64,000 bases of DNA from CAWUJK01 sp963922865 (GCA_963922865.1 CAWUJK010000001.1:55967-119966), one strand, 5' to 3'. Positions 33,873-46,500 are shown, numbered from the stretch's first letter. Notes: generated by a model from the sequence alone, not told the origin. Made by a program: numbers and translations.

Positions 33873-36800
33873 TTAAATTAATTTATTTCTTTTTAGAATA
33901 ATAAAAAACAATACAAATCCAAATAAAATTATAATAAAATAATAGAAAATTCAATTTTTATTCTTTTGCTTTTCAAAAGACTGCTTTTTATCATAAATTT
34001 GTACTTTTTTAAGTTTTTCTCAGGGTAGTTTTTTTATTTTTTTCTTAATATTTTTTTTCTTTTTCTTATTTTTAATTTCTTTCTTCAATAATTTAATTTT
34101 CTTTTTTTCTTCTTTTTTAACTATTCTGTTAAAATCTTTCTCCAAATTTATTAAATTTTTTTCAAGATACTTAAAAGTTTTAATTTTATCTTCATATTGT
34201 TTTTCAAAAAAATTTAATTTTAAATCTAAAACATAACTTTTAGAAAGACTAAATTTTTTATTTTTATCTATATGAAATTCATTTCAAAATTCATCCATAA
34301 TTTGAGCTTTTATTTCAAAAACACCTGAATTTATTTTTTCTATATCTTTTATCATAATAGAAAAAAATCAACTATTTTTTGTTTGTAATGTAAATACTTG
34401 TTTTTCTCATTTTACAAAAAAATCTTTCAAAGATAAATCTAGATTAGAATTTTTAACAGTTCTTCAATATATTTTTATTCATGATTTCAATTTAGAAATA
34501 TTAATTTTAAAATTATTATTTACAAAATAAATATAATTATCTATAGACTTAATTTCATCTAAAATAAAAATATTTTCTCATACAATTTTATATTTTTTCA
34601 ATTTATTTTTAAATATTTTATTATCATCAAATAAAATATTCATCTTTTTAAAAGTTTTAAATAAAATATTTTTTTCTATAAAAGTTGCCTTTCTATATTC
34701 TAAAAAATCATAAGGTATTCAATTTATATTTTCATTTTTAGTTTTCAAATTATCAGAATAAATTAAATCAATTTCATTTGCAAATTCATAATAAAAATTA
34801 CTACTATCTTGAATTTGTTTTAATTTTTTTAAATCATTTTCAAGTTCTTTTTCAAGTTTTTTAAAATTCAAATCATTTTTCAAATATTTATCATTATCTT
34901 TAAAAAATACATCTTCTAATTCTAAACCTATAAATTTCCGCATACCCAACTTATTTTTTTTAGCAAAAATTTGTTCAGTTTTGTATTCATCCAAATATTT
35001 GAAAGAAATTTTCTCATAAACTTGAGCATATCAATTTTTTACTAGTTTTTTATTAAAACTATATCAGTCTAAATAAATATATCAAAGAAGTCTAGAATAT
35101 TTATCTCTATAATTATTTTTATCTATTTCTAAATAGACTTTTTTTCATAACAACTCTTTTTTTGTATAATTTGATGCTTGCAGTCAAAAAAATTGAACTG
35201 GTTTTCTTGGATCTTTAATCTCTGGAGTATCAACTCAAATAAGCCTTAATTTTTCAATTAATCCATCTTCAAATTTTATAATGACTGTATCTCAATCAAC
35301 AACACCTATAACTTTCACAAAACTACTTGTTATTTGAGTATTTTTATGGTTAACTAAATATCAACTTTTAACAGTAAAATTCCATTTGATTTTATCTATA
35401 AGTTTTTTTCAACAAAATAAATTAACTTCATCTCATTTGTTATTAAGATTTAGTTTAGTCTCAGATCTATAAATTTTCTTTTTAGATCTTGGAAAAACAA
35501 AGTAATCTTTATAAAAAATATACTGTTTACTCCCTCATTTTAATTTATCATCTAAAATACAATGTTTCAAATTAACAGTATCAACTCAATTATTTATAAT
35601 TTCAATATATTCAAAATTATCATTCCCTTGTGGGTTCACAGAAATATTTCAAAATTTTAAATTCTTTATTTTATTATAATCAAAAACCAATTTTGTATCT
35701 TTTTCTTTCTTTTCTTCTAAAAGATTTTGGGTTCAAAAAATATTTTCAAACTCAAAAAATAATTCCTTAAAATTACTTTTATAATTTTTATCATAAACTT
35801 TTAATTTTATTTTATGTTTTCAAACACCAAATTTTACATAACCAGGATTACATTTTTTATCAGTTCATTTTGTTGAAAAAATTCAGCCTCAAAAATACCA
35901 ATGACAAAGTAAATTTTTGTTATTATTCTCATAGTTTAAGTTGACACTACAAATTTTTTTATCACAAAAATATTGATTTTTTGAGTTTAGTTTTAATCAA
36001 CTCTGAACTATTATATTATTCAAAATAATGCTTTGTTTTGGTTTATAAGAATTTCATCATCAAGAACTTATAGGATTATCAATAATAGCAATTTTATTAT
36101 TTTCAATAATAAAACTTCAGGTTGAATATAAGTCAGTATTATTTCTTGAAGTAATCTTAAATTTTAGATCAAAAATTCAAGTTCAAAAAACAACCATGCT
36201 TGGATTACACTTATTTTCTTCTCAAGATAAAACTCAACTTCAAAAGCCAAAATCTATTTCACATAAAAAATCTTTTTCGTTTAATCATCAAGTAAAACTA
36301 TCTCTCAAATCTAAATTAACTTTACAACTATCCCTGAACTTATCACAAATATAATTATCTAAAATATCATCTTTATTTAATAAATAACTAGGATTTTGAA
36401 AACTCCATAATACCTTTGGGGTCTCTAATTTTGTGGCTGAGTTAATTATTCCTGAGTTTGTATTTCAAGGATTTGTTGAACCTGAATTTGTAGATTCATC
36501 TAATCATCAGGAACTTGTTTTATCATTCAAATCTCAAGATGATATTTCTTCATTATAGTCATTTTTAATAATAAAACTTCAAGTTGAATATAAACTAATA
36601 TCATTTTTTGAAATAATTTTGAATTTCAAATCAAAACTTCAAGTTCAAAAAACTACTGTGCTTGGATTACACTTATTTTCTTCTCAAGATAAAACTCAAC
36701 TTCAAAAACCAAAATCTATCTCACATAAAAAATCTTTTTCATTTAATCATCAAGTAAAACTATCTCTCAAATCCAAATTAACTTTACAACTATTTTTAGA

Positions 36801-37397
36801 CTTATCACAAATATAATTATCTAAAATATCATCTTTATTTAATAAATAACTAGGATTTTGAAAAGCCCATAATATCTTTGGAGTCTCTAATTTTATAGCT
36901 GAATTAGTTGTTCCTGAGTTTGTATTTCAAGGATTTGTTGAGCCTGAATTTGTAGATTCATCTAATCATCAGGAATTTGAATCTAAATTATCTTCTCAAG
37001 ATTGATTTTCAACTATATTAATTATTTTAAATAGTTTTTCATTAAAATTTGATTCATTATTTTTTTCAAATACTTTTATACCCAAATGAAATTTTCAAGT
37101 TCAATAATTTACATATCAAGGATTACATTTTTTGTTAGTATCCAAAGTAGAGAAAGTTCAAGATCAAAAATCCCACAAACAATCATAATTTCATTTATCA
37201 TAAGTTCATGTAAATATTTTTTCAACACTCAAATTGATTTTACAATCCTGTTTATTACATTTATACTCATCACTTCATAAATCTTGCAATCAACTTTGGA
37301 TTTCTATTATTATTTTTGGAATATTTATACTGTTTCAAAAAACAACATAAAAATTGAAACAAATAAAAAATAGAAAAAATACTAATATCTTTTTCAT
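33873..37397 (-). CDS. Surface protein: Cys-repeat domains, lamin-tail-like domain, SNase nuclease domain, C-terminal TM, 1174 aa
   Basis: Begins with a signal peptide (MKKILVFFLFFICFNFYVVF). Residues about 25-500 hold four copies of a Cys-bearing domain of the type YxCDKxxxxCKVNL ... LCEIDFGxG ... NKCNPSxVxFGTG; copies 2 and 3 are nearly identical and linked by Ser/Thr/Asn-rich spacers. Residues about 570-665 resemble a lamin-tail domain (NFEYIEIINNGVDTVNLKHC). Residues about 690-805 are a staphylococcal-nuclease-like domain: VIGVVDGDTVII, RLIGVDTPEIKDP (Arg and Glu of the active site) and DKYSRLLGYIYLDG (third catalytic Arg). A long Lys/Glu coiled region and a C-terminal helix (FYYFIIILFGFVLFFII) with a basic tail follow, anchoring it with the nuclease outside. 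Likely cuts external DNA or RNA for nucleotide salvage or uptake; this is inference. Confidence 0.88.
36102..36511. repeat. Internal tandem duplication, copy A (downstream domain of the nuclease gene)
   Basis: This roughly 410-base segment matches 36564-36973 with an offset of 462 bases (154 codons) and very few differences, mostly synonymous. It encodes one Cys-bearing domain plus its Asn/Ser/Thr-rich linker. The in-frame length and near identity point to a recent duplication or gene conversion within the gene. Confidence 0.85.
36564..36973. repeat. Internal tandem duplication, copy B (upstream domain of the nuclease gene)
   Basis: Partner of 36102-36511, in the same orientation. The two copies share long identical runs, for example the segment from the CTTGGATTACACTTATTTTC motif onward and the final GATTCATCTAATCATCAGGA. 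About 53 bases separate them. Such repeats may vary in number between strains. Confidence 0.85.
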
Positions 37398-37479
37398 TAA
37401 AAAATAAAAATAAGTAATATAATTTTCTAAAATATTACTTAAGTGATATTAATAGGATATTAATTTTTATGGATAAAAA

Positions 37480-38508
37480 TTATTTAAAAAATTTACTCCA
37501 AATAAACCTAAGAGCTAAGTTTATAGCATTAGAATTTTTTTGTCATTTTTTTAAACTATAATCACTGTATTTTATATTTACAGGAACTTCTTTATAAACA
37601 AATTTTTGAGTTGATACAATATCTATTATTTCTGAAGCATGTGCCATTCAATCTTGAGTTATTATTAATTTATCTAAAACTCTTTTTCTTATTACTCTAT
37701 ATCAATTATGAGTATCTGATAAATTTATTTTACTAATAAAAAAAGTAAACAATATACCTAGTTTTAAAATAATTTTTCTAGATAAAGGAACTCATACTTT
37801 TTTCTTTCATAAAAACCTACTTCAAAGTAAAATATCTATTTTTTTATTTTTTTTGATTATATTCTCAAATTTTTTCAAGTCTTTTATATCATGTTGTCAA
37901 TCAGAATCATAAGTTATAACATAATCTATATCTCAATATCTTCTAATATACTCAAAACCAGTTTCAAGGGAGGCTCATTGTCATCTATTTTTATAATGAT
38001 TTAACAAGGTAATTTTTTTTCAAAATTTTTCTAAAATTTTCCTAGATTTATCTCTACTACCATCATTAACTACTAAAATATTTTTATATCAATTATCCAA
38101 TATATTTTTTATAGTAGAATTTATAACTTTTTCCTCATTATAACAAGGTATAACAAAAACTTCTTGTCATAAAATTTCTTTTTTAGAACTATTTTCTATA
38201 GCCATTTCTCTCACAAGCTCAGTTATAGATTCTTTATTTTCAACATGTTTGGAAAGTAAAAGAAGCACAAAATAAAGCAAAAAAATAATTCATACATAGA
38301 CTAAAACATCCGCTCATCTTGCCACTCAAAAAATATTTCAAATAGTAGATAATATATTTGGGAAAAAAGTAAAAATTAAAAGTCAGGATCAAACTCATAA
38401 AAAAACTAAAAAATGTAAGGCATTAAATTTTTGTTTTTTTGAAATATCAATTGCCAAAATCAAAATAATTATCCCAGAGATTATAAAGAAAAATTGTAAT
38501 AAATTCAT
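37480..38508 (-). CDS. DUF2304 membrane domain fused to GT2 (dolichyl-phosphate-mannose-synthase-like) glycosyltransferase
   Basis: The first 105 residues have three membrane helices and the pattern of DUF2304 (FNALHFLVFL, TFFPNILSTIGNIFGVARGAD, VENKESITELVREMA). The next 230 residues are a GT-A family 2 domain: EVFVIPCYNEEKVI, ILVVNDGSRDKS, HYKNRGQGASLETGF, ITYDSDGQHDIKDL (DxD-type Asp), LLGSRFL and DTHNGYRVIRKRVL, as in enzymes that load a sugar on undecaprenyl or polyprenyl phosphate. DUF2304 and GT2 genes are often neighbours; here they are one 342-aa protein. It probably makes a polyprenyl-phosphate sugar, the donor a GT-C enzyme such as that at 16406-19738 would need. Confidence 0.88.
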
Positions 38509-38536
38509 ATTTAAAGATAAGTTAGTATAATTTTAA

Positions 38537-40540
38537 TTATATATTTTTTGGTTTTTTTTCAAATAATTTCTCTATATCTTCTCTAATATCAGAAATCAAC
38601 TCCAAATCTGTCAAACTTGCAATTTTTAAATCAGGAACTCATGACTGTCTAACTCAATAAACCTCTCAGGGTCATCTAATTTCTAAATCAATTTCAGATA
38701 ATTCAAATCAATTATTAGTTCTTTCCATAGCTTTTAATCTTTCAGTTTTATTTCATAAACTAGGAAATAAATAGCAATACGATTTATTCTCTCATCTTCA
38801 AACCCTTCATCTGAATTGATGAAGTTGACTTAGTCAAAATCTTTCAGCTCATTCTATACACATAACAGTAGCATTTGGAATATCAACTCAAACTTCAACT
38901 ACTGAGGTGCTAGATAAAATACTGATTTTATTTTCTTTAAAATCTAGCATAATTTGTTTTTTTTCTTTTGCGCTCATTTTTCAGTGTAAAAGTCATACAC
39001 TGTATGGACTAAAAATTTCTACTAAAGATTCATAAGTATTTATAGCATTAGCCAAATCTATTTTTTCTGATTGCTCTACCAAAGGAGATATCCAAAAAAT
39101 TTGTCTAGCTTTTTCAAGTTCACTTTTAATAAAAACCTCAACCTGTCCCCTAGCTGTATCACTAGAAATGACTTTGGTAAAAATCTCTTTTCTTCATATT
39201 GGATACTCATTTATTATACTTAAATCTTGATCTCAATAAAGTGTTAAAGCTAAAGTTCTAGGTATTGGTGTAGCAGTCATATTTAAACTATGAGGGATTA
39301 TTCCGCTTATGTTTCATAAACCTCATTCTAAAATTTCTCTTTGCTCAACTCAAAACCTATGTTGTTCGTCTATAATTACAAATCATAAATTATTAAATAA
39401 AACATCTTCTTGGACAAGAGCATGAGTACCAAAAACAATATCTACATTTCAGTTTTTCATATCACCTTTAACTATATTTTTCTGCTTTTGCGTAGTAGAA
39501 CCTACAAGTAAATGAGATTTAATTCAAAAATCTCATAAAAGTTTTTGACTACTATCAAAATGTTGACGAGCAAGTATTTCTGTTGGTGCCATAAATGTTA
39601 CTTGTATATTATTTTTTACTATACAATGTATACTTGCTATTATTGCAACTATAGTCTTTCAAGTTCATACATCTCATTCTAAAAGTCTAGACATACAGTG
39701 ATCTTTTTCCATATCTTTTAATATTTGAAAAAGTGTTATTTTTTGTTTATCTGTTAAAACAAATTCAAGTTTAGATATAATTTTTTTTATAAATTTCGAA
39801 TCAAGTTTTATAGAAATAGATTTTCATTTAGAATTTTTAAAATACTCATGTTTTTTACTTATTGTTTTATAGTTTATTTCAAATAACTCTTCATAACCAA
39901 GTCTTGATCTTCAAGTTTCTATATCATTTTTGTTTTTAGGAAAATGAAGATTGTAAAAAGCTTGCTTCCTATCAATGAAACTATATTTTTGCAATATTTC
40001 TTCTGGTATAATTTCTTCTATACTAGAAAAATATTTTTTTAAAAGAAACATTTTGTTTTCTATCCACTTACTAGGAATATAGTTTATTTCTGGATAAATA
40101 GGAACAATACTTCATCAAACTTTACTAAGGTCAGTTTCAATTTCTGGACTTTGAAAAGTAACTTTTCAAAAACAATATTTTACTTTTCAACTAAAAATTA
40201 CTTTCTTTCATGTATAAAGACTTAACTGTGAAGATAAATATTTTCTATTAAACCACACAGATTCAGATAAAAATCAATTTTTATCTTCCAAAACTGCTTT
40301 AGTAAGTATTTTATTTCATGATGTTTTTTGATTGTTTATAGATAAAAGAGTAACTAAAATAGTATTTTTTTCTTTGATATTAATCAAGCTAAAACTATCT
40401 AAAACTTCAGTTCTATCATCATATTCTCTAGGAAAATGATTAGCCAAATCACCCACTGTTTTAACTCAAGCCTTAAACAAAGCATCAATATATCTATCTG
40501 TGGTTTTTAGAATTTGTTTTGTAAGTTTAATATTTAGCAT
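38537..40540 (-). CDS. recG: ATP-dependent DNA helicase RecG
   Basis: RecG remodels stalled replication forks and branch-migrates Holliday junctions. In 667 aa (usual about 690) there is an N-terminal wedge/OB region (DYDDRTEVLD-like HFPREYDDRT near residue 37), Walker A GDVGTGKT near 290, MAPTEILARQHF, GTHALVQEDV, the DEQHRFGVEQR box near 393, TATPIPRTLAL, the motif LLHGKMSAKEKK, VVEVGVDIPNATVM, AERFGLSQLHQFRGRVGRG, and the C-terminal end of the TRG region. These blocks in this order are specific for RecG. It follows the transporter gene by 77 bases on the same strand. Confidence 0.97.
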
Positions 40541-40617
40541 AATTTTTTATTAAAATATACTAAAAATTATATAAAAAAAACTAAGTTTTGCAAGTTAGAT
40601 ATATATACTGTTTATAT

Positions 40618-41982
40618 CTAGGCTAAATACCTAAAATAAAGGATAACATAAGCAATAAAAGAATTTATTACAACAAGAGGAACTGATATAATTAAGTATT
40701 TTGCAAACTTAACTATTATTCAAGTTTTTTCAGCTTGTCATAATGCAATAACATTACAAGCAGCTCAAATAGGAGATCAAGCTCAACCTATTGATGTACA
40801 TGAGTTTAGCCCCCAAGCAAGAGCCATCCAAGCGGTTCAAACTATTATTCAATTATCTCTAAAAGACTCAAGAGTAGATACCATAGCTATATTATAAGGA
40901 ACATTATCAACAAAAACAGAAACAATAGCAGAACCCATAGTAAGCATAAGCAAAAGCAAACTATTACTTCAGTTTGTTATATCTACAAGTTTATCAGCAA
41001 TCATTATTATAACTCCATTATGCTCCAAAGCTCAAACTACTATAAAGAGTCAGGCAAAGAAAAAAAGTGTAGCATAATCTACTTTTGAATTTAAAATATT
41101 TGAAACATTTCACTTTAAAAATAAAATTGTTAAAAATGCTCAAAATAGAGTTATAGTTCAGTTATCAAGTTTTATTCAAATACTGCTAGAAATTGTTTCC
41201 TTAAAAATAACTAGCAATATTACAAACAAAAGTATAAAAAGAGAAACAATCATTTCTTTTTTATCTTCAATATGTTTTGAAGGGTCTACTTTTGCAAGTT
41301 CTTCCAAATCTGGTCTATGTTTAAAATATTTTCTAAAAACAAAATACAAGTATACACTAGATGAAATAGTAACTGTAAACATTATCAAACCAGTATTGGA
41401 AACAACCTCAAAAAATCAAAGTCAAAGGGTAGTTGCTTGATAATAAGTTGTAGGATCAGAAATTGGTGTAACAGCTCAACCAAGATTTGCAAAAGTTATT
41501 ATTCAAATAATATATGGGATGGTTGGTATATCAAGTTTTTTAGTTATAAGAACAACTATAGGGGCAAGTATTATTATGGTAGGTATATTACTTATAAAGA
41601 TGGTAAGTATAAAAGACATATATGCCAGTATGAAAAAAAGTTTTATAGGATGTCCATTTACTTTTTTAGCTACACTAAGAGCTATATAATTGAAAACTCA
41701 AGAATCTTTAGCAATTCATGATATTATCATCATACCTATTATAAATGCAAAAATATCTAGGTTATGATATATGAACTGTCAAGCAATTTCTTGTGGACTT
41801 GGTCAATTTGGATCTCAGGAAGAAAAAACTTGTAAAAATATCAATGCTCAAGCGATTAAAATTGAGACAATTGTTTTGTCAATTTTTTCTGTAATTAGAA
41901 TAGAAAATAAAGCTACTAATCAAACAATTGATATAACAGCATTTGTTGTAATTCAGGCATTTAAAGCTACTTCACTAGTCAT
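40618..41982 (-). CDS. IT-superfamily (ArsB/P-protein/citrate-transporter-like) membrane transporter
   Basis: A 454-aa protein with about 11-12 helices. Two repeat-like signatures of the ion-transporter superfamily appear: FILTIFISNIPTIIILAPIVV in the first half and SAIVSVFVDNVPYNIAMVSTL in the second (the xN(I/V)Pxx hairpin), and GGSLNSCTSIGGAGSPIGAACNV near the C-terminus, typical of the NhaD/ArsB/P branch. It carries an anion such as arsenite, or Na+/H+, across the membrane. No arsC or arsR gene is near, so arsenic is not favoured; substrate undetermined. Confidence 0.85.
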
Positions 41983-41994
41983 ATTTTTACAATT

Positions 41995-42423
41995 TTAGTA
42001 TAAATTATCTAAATCATGTACACATTCTTCCATATCACTATCAACTGCAATATTTAATCTTTTTTTAAGAGATTTTAAAAGTTTTTCATCACTATCTATA
42101 AAATCTCATTGAACAGCAGCACAATAATAATCATACTTAAATCATTTATATTTAATTCTCTCTTTTAAATTATCATTCAAAATCAAAGCTCATCTAAGGG
42201 TTGTTTCTTCCAAAATAACTAATATTTTATTATCTCTGTATGAAAAAACACTATCAGAAATTCTTAAATATTTTAATAAAAATTCTGAAAATTCATTTAT
42301 TCTAGAATTATCTTTTAATTCAAAGATCATAGCGGTATAAATAGAACCATATTTATCCATTTCAAACTTAAGTTTTTCAAAAAGTTCAAAAAAATTTACC
42401 ATATTACGAATATATCTTTGCAT
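41995..42423 (-). CDS. Small protein of unknown function, 142 aa, faintly GGDEF-like
   Basis: Ends at TAA 41995, 12 bases before the transporter ATG. An ATG at 42423 gives MQRYIRNMVNFFELFEKLKF; another in-frame ATG at 42468 would add 15 hydrophobic residues with poor coding character, so the shorter form is preferred. The central strands IYTAMIFELKD, RISDSVFSYRDNKILVILEE and the following helix have the spacing of a degenerate GGDEF-type fold without the active-site GGDEF motif. The C-terminus is acidic (DSDMEECVHDLDNLY). I do not recognise a family. Confidence 0.6.
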
Positions 42424-42515
42424 AAAATAATTTATTAAAATTAAAAAGTTATGTATAAATATTAACATAAAATTAATTTATTTTCAATAAAAATAAGTAT
42501 AAAAAATCATATTTT

Positions 42516-42554
42516 AAAAAAAGTAATAGAAATAAAAACTATTACACTTTTTTT
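42516..42554. terminator. Hairpin terminator after the peroxiredoxin gene
   Basis: AAAAAAAGTAATAG (42516-42529) pairs with CTATTACACTTTTTTT (42539-42554), apart from a two-base bulge, across a 9-base loop. T-tract on the minus strand follows the peroxiredoxin stop at 42589 by about 35 bases. Confidence 0.65.
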
Positions 42555-42588
42555 AATAAAACAAAAAAAAGAAAGCAAAATCTCATTT

Positions 42589-43200
42589 TTATTTATTTAA
42601 AGCTTCGTAAACTTCTCAAGCTATTTTTATATTTGGTGTTAATGTTTTAGCTCAACTAGACCATTTAGCGGGGCAAGCTTGAGTTGGATTTTCTCTCATA
42701 TATTGTAAACCTTGTATTTTTCTTATTAACTCTTGAGAGTTTCTACCTTGTGCTCACGAAGTAACTTCAATTCATCTTAAAATTCAGTCTGGATCAACTA
42801 TAAAAGTTCATCTTCAAGACATTCAAGATTTTTCATCTAGTATATTATAGATATCACTCACTTCTAAATTACAATCAGACATCATTTTATAATCAAAATT
42901 TTGCATTAATTTTTCAGTTTTTAACCAAGCTTTATGAGAAAATACTGAATCTGTTGAAACTGATAAAAGCTCTACTCACATTTCTTCAAAAATAGATTTT
43001 TGATCAGCTAAATCTTTCATTTCTGTAGGACAAACAAAGGTAAAATCAGCAGGGTAAAAGACTAAAACATACCACTTCCCTTTCAAATCTTCACTACTCA
43101 TACTAGAATCACTATCTGTTTTGGGATCATAATAAGCCATACTCCAAGATGGAGCAATATTATCTATTTTTGCTTGTTCAAATATTGTATCTTCTTGCAT
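42589..43200 (-). CDS. 2-Cys peroxiredoxin (AhpC/Prx family)
   Basis: Reduces peroxides through a peroxidatic Cys that is then recycled by thioredoxin. The family active-site block YPADFTFVCPTEM holds the peroxidatic Cys near residue 58; the resolving Cys is in TQACPAKW near residue 177. Other family segments are KGKWYVLVFY and GRNSQELIRKIQGLQY. Length 203 aa is normal for a typical 2-Cys enzyme, with a C-terminal arm. Thioredoxin (56988) is available in the same window as reductant. It follows a 72-aa small gene by 70 bases and ends before a hairpin. Confidence 0.95.
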
Positions 43201-43270
43201 ATTTTTATTTTTTAATAGGGATAAATTGATAAAGTTAAAATCAAAATAATAATTATTATTTTAATATAGA

Positions 43271-43489
43271 CTACCACTCTAGTCTTTTTAATGATTCAAT
43301 ATAATCATCACTAAAGTATTTAGATTTTTCTCTAAAAATCTTTAATTCTTTTTCAAGATTATCATCAATATCTAAAATATTGTTGACATCAAAAAATATA
43401 TTATTTCAAACATTTGTTATATTTCTTTTAGAAGCCCTCGAACATTTATCAATTATACTTTTAGTATCACTACGAGTAATATCATTCAT
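43271..43489 (-). CDS. Small acidic/basic protein, 72 aa, unknown
   Basis: ATG at 43489 to TAG at 43271: MNDITRSDTKSIIDKCSRAS, then a helical charged body (NLEKELKIFREKSKYF) and a Trp end (LKRLEW). One Gly is TGA. The amino-acid mix is coding-like, and the gene lies between the SIR2-like/KAP gene and peroxiredoxin on the same strand. No known family; its place next to a possible defence gene makes it worth noting as a potential partner. Confidence 0.55.
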
Positions 43490-43589
43490 AATACCTAATT
43501 CATTAAAGAATAAATAATATAAAACATAGGTTTAGTATAATAAAAAACATAATTAAATCAAAAAATAATTTAAGTTTTATTATGTTAAA

Positions 43590-46500
43590 TTAATCAATAG
43601 AGTCTTGTTTAAAATCTAACAATAAAGGTTCATGTAGGCTTCCTGAATAGTCCAATTCTAAAATATGTTTTGGAGTATTATTATTTTCTTTAATTTTTTT
43701 CAATTCTTCCAAGTAGTATAAAATTAAATTTTTATATTTTTCTTCCGTTGGCAAATGTTTTAAAAATAAATAGTGAGCTTGCTTTAAACTGTATTTAGAC
43801 TCATCAAACTCTTTTAAATCAATACAAGAAGCTCAGATTCAAATTAAACTTTGAATAATTCTTTTATAGTCATTTCTATTCACAGAAATTTCCAAACTCT
43901 CTTGAAAACACTTTTTTGACTCTTCATATGCTCAATTAGCAATATATCCTCTTCATATCTTTATTAAGCTAACAAGTGTTCATAATTCATAATCGTATTT
44001 TCTATTTATATCTAAAGATTCTCTATAATAGATTATAGCCTTTTCTCTATAATAACTAGTTTTTTCATTATCTAAACTACTATCATTAGCCAATTCCCAA
44101 CTATTTTTTCACATAGAATATAAGCAAATAGCTTGATTTCAATGTTCTCTAAATTTCTTGTATATATATGAAGCTTTTCAGAAACTAGTTATTGATTCTT
44201 CATATTTTCACTTTTCCATGTATTCTTCTCATTGTTTTTGATTAATCATAGCTACCCTTTTCTCTTTCAAAACAATATCTATTGATAGAGTATTTTTTCA
44301 TGTTAAATGTATATATTCACCTATATTTTCCAAATCACTTTTACTTTTTGTACGCAATTTATAAATAGCCTTTTGCATAATCTCATTATCATAAATATGC
44401 TTATAATAAATTTTATTAATTCCTCTTAACTCTTCTAAATCTTTAGAGTTTTCTATTTCATTTACTATTTTTGGTAAATCATTTATTATTGACTCTAGCT
44501 TAGATATATCCCTTGAAATCAATCTAAAAAAATCTATATCTTCTTTTTGAATTACCAAAATATAGATTAATATAAATGGGTCATATCAATCAATAGTCAT
44601 AGCTAGTTGATGACTCAAAATAAAAAGGTTTACAAATTTTATTATTTTTCTAGGATTTCATTCTAAAACTGAGGATATTTCTTTTGAGTACATAACAAGC
44701 TCATTATTTGAATAAGATAACAACCTAGAAACATAACTTTCTAGATTTATTTTATCTAAAACATTTATATAAAAAGAATTATCTATAATTTTTCATAAAA
44801 AATCTTTTCCGTCCTCCGTTTTATAATTTTCAACCGCCGCAGTTTCTACTCTTCTTTCATTCATACCTAAAACAAACACACAATTTTCTATATCAAAATA
44901 AATCTTTATAAGTTCTAAAAATTCTAATGCTTTAGCTCATTCTAGACGATCTAAATCATCTATAAAAAATATCATCTTTGAATCATGACTGTATCATTGA
45001 GTTTCTAATACACTTTTTATAAATTCTTTTAATTTTTGCTTTAAAAGATAAGAATTACTTCTAGCTAAAAAGTCTTCTTTTTTATATTCTTCCATCAAAT
45101 TTTTAAATTTTCAAGGGTCAATATTAACATTTATTTTAGCTAAACTAGATTTTCACTCAGAAGATAGATCAGGGATAGAAGAAGAAAATCAAAATTTTGT
45201 AGAATACAAAATAGAAGTTATGATATTTTGAAAACGCTCCATTTTATCCTTAAATTTATCAATTCACTTTAAACTGTTATACAAATTAATAAGTATAGGG
45301 AATAAAGGATTTTCATCCTTCCAAAGTTTTTGCTGTGTAGCATCTAACCAAACTATATGATGTTTTTGGTGGTCAGACATATTTTTTATCTCAGAGTCAA
45401 GCATTTTTAAAATACTTGTTTTTCAAACTCACCAATCACCAGATACTGATAAAACTACAGGTTTTTTAGATTTAATTATAAGCTTTTTTATAGTACCTAT
45501 CAAATTTCATCTTCCTAAGTTATCATCTATTGTAGGTTTATCATCTGTAACTCTCAAAAAAGAATTGTCATCTAAGTATTCATAAATTTTTCTCTCTAAA
45601 TTTTTCTGATCTTCTAAAGAAATGTTTTCTATATGTGAGAAATATAACGAAATTTTTTTCTCTTCAAGTTCAGCTTTTTTAATATCATCTTTTGGGATTT
45701 TATGAGGTATAGGAGTTAACTCCCAAGCTTGCTCTAATAATCTAGAAAGATTTGGATTACTTATATTAAAAAGCTTGATATAATCTTCATCTCTAAATCA
45801 ATTATCAACTAAATAATTTACCAAACTACTAGGCTCATCTTGTCTTATTCTTCATAAAGTTATTTCTCACTCATCTATATCTCATTTTGAATTACCCACC
45901 CATAAAATTTTTCTATCACTTTTTACATCTCTTAAAACTTTCATCAAAAGATTTTCACTAAATGACTTATATCAAATTATTAATAAATCTCTTTGTTGCA
46001 ACATTTTAGTAAGAAAATTTTGTTTTCAGGAGCTAAAAGTTCAATCCGACAAATTATTTAGATAATTTTGCATACTTGATTTATCGTTTATTGATCAACA
46101 TAATTTAAATATAGTTGATTGATAGTCAAAATCATCTTTTTTTGTATAATTTTTAAAATCATCATCATTAATTATTTCTTTAATTTTGTTTTGAATTCAA
46201 ATTTTTAAGGAAGTCACTTCCAAACTAGATACAAGATTTGTGGTGATTATAGGATAAGGTTTTTGGTCTAAACATTTAGCCAAAGTATAATTTAGATCTG
46301 TTAGTACAGGATCTTTAAAATAATCTAAAAAAGTCAACTCACCATCAATATTATCCATGACTATTTTTAGTAAAATATCAAATGATAGATAATCCACACT
46401 ATTTACTCTACGACCAGTTCAAAGAAGTTTAAAATTTTCAATTAAATCATCATTTCAATTAAAAATTGTTTCAAGAAGCATTTTTTTAAAATTTGTTCTT

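Noticed and set aside
36102..36973. Mobile element or CRISPR-like repeat
   Set aside because: The repeats are in frame within one gene and code for protein domains.
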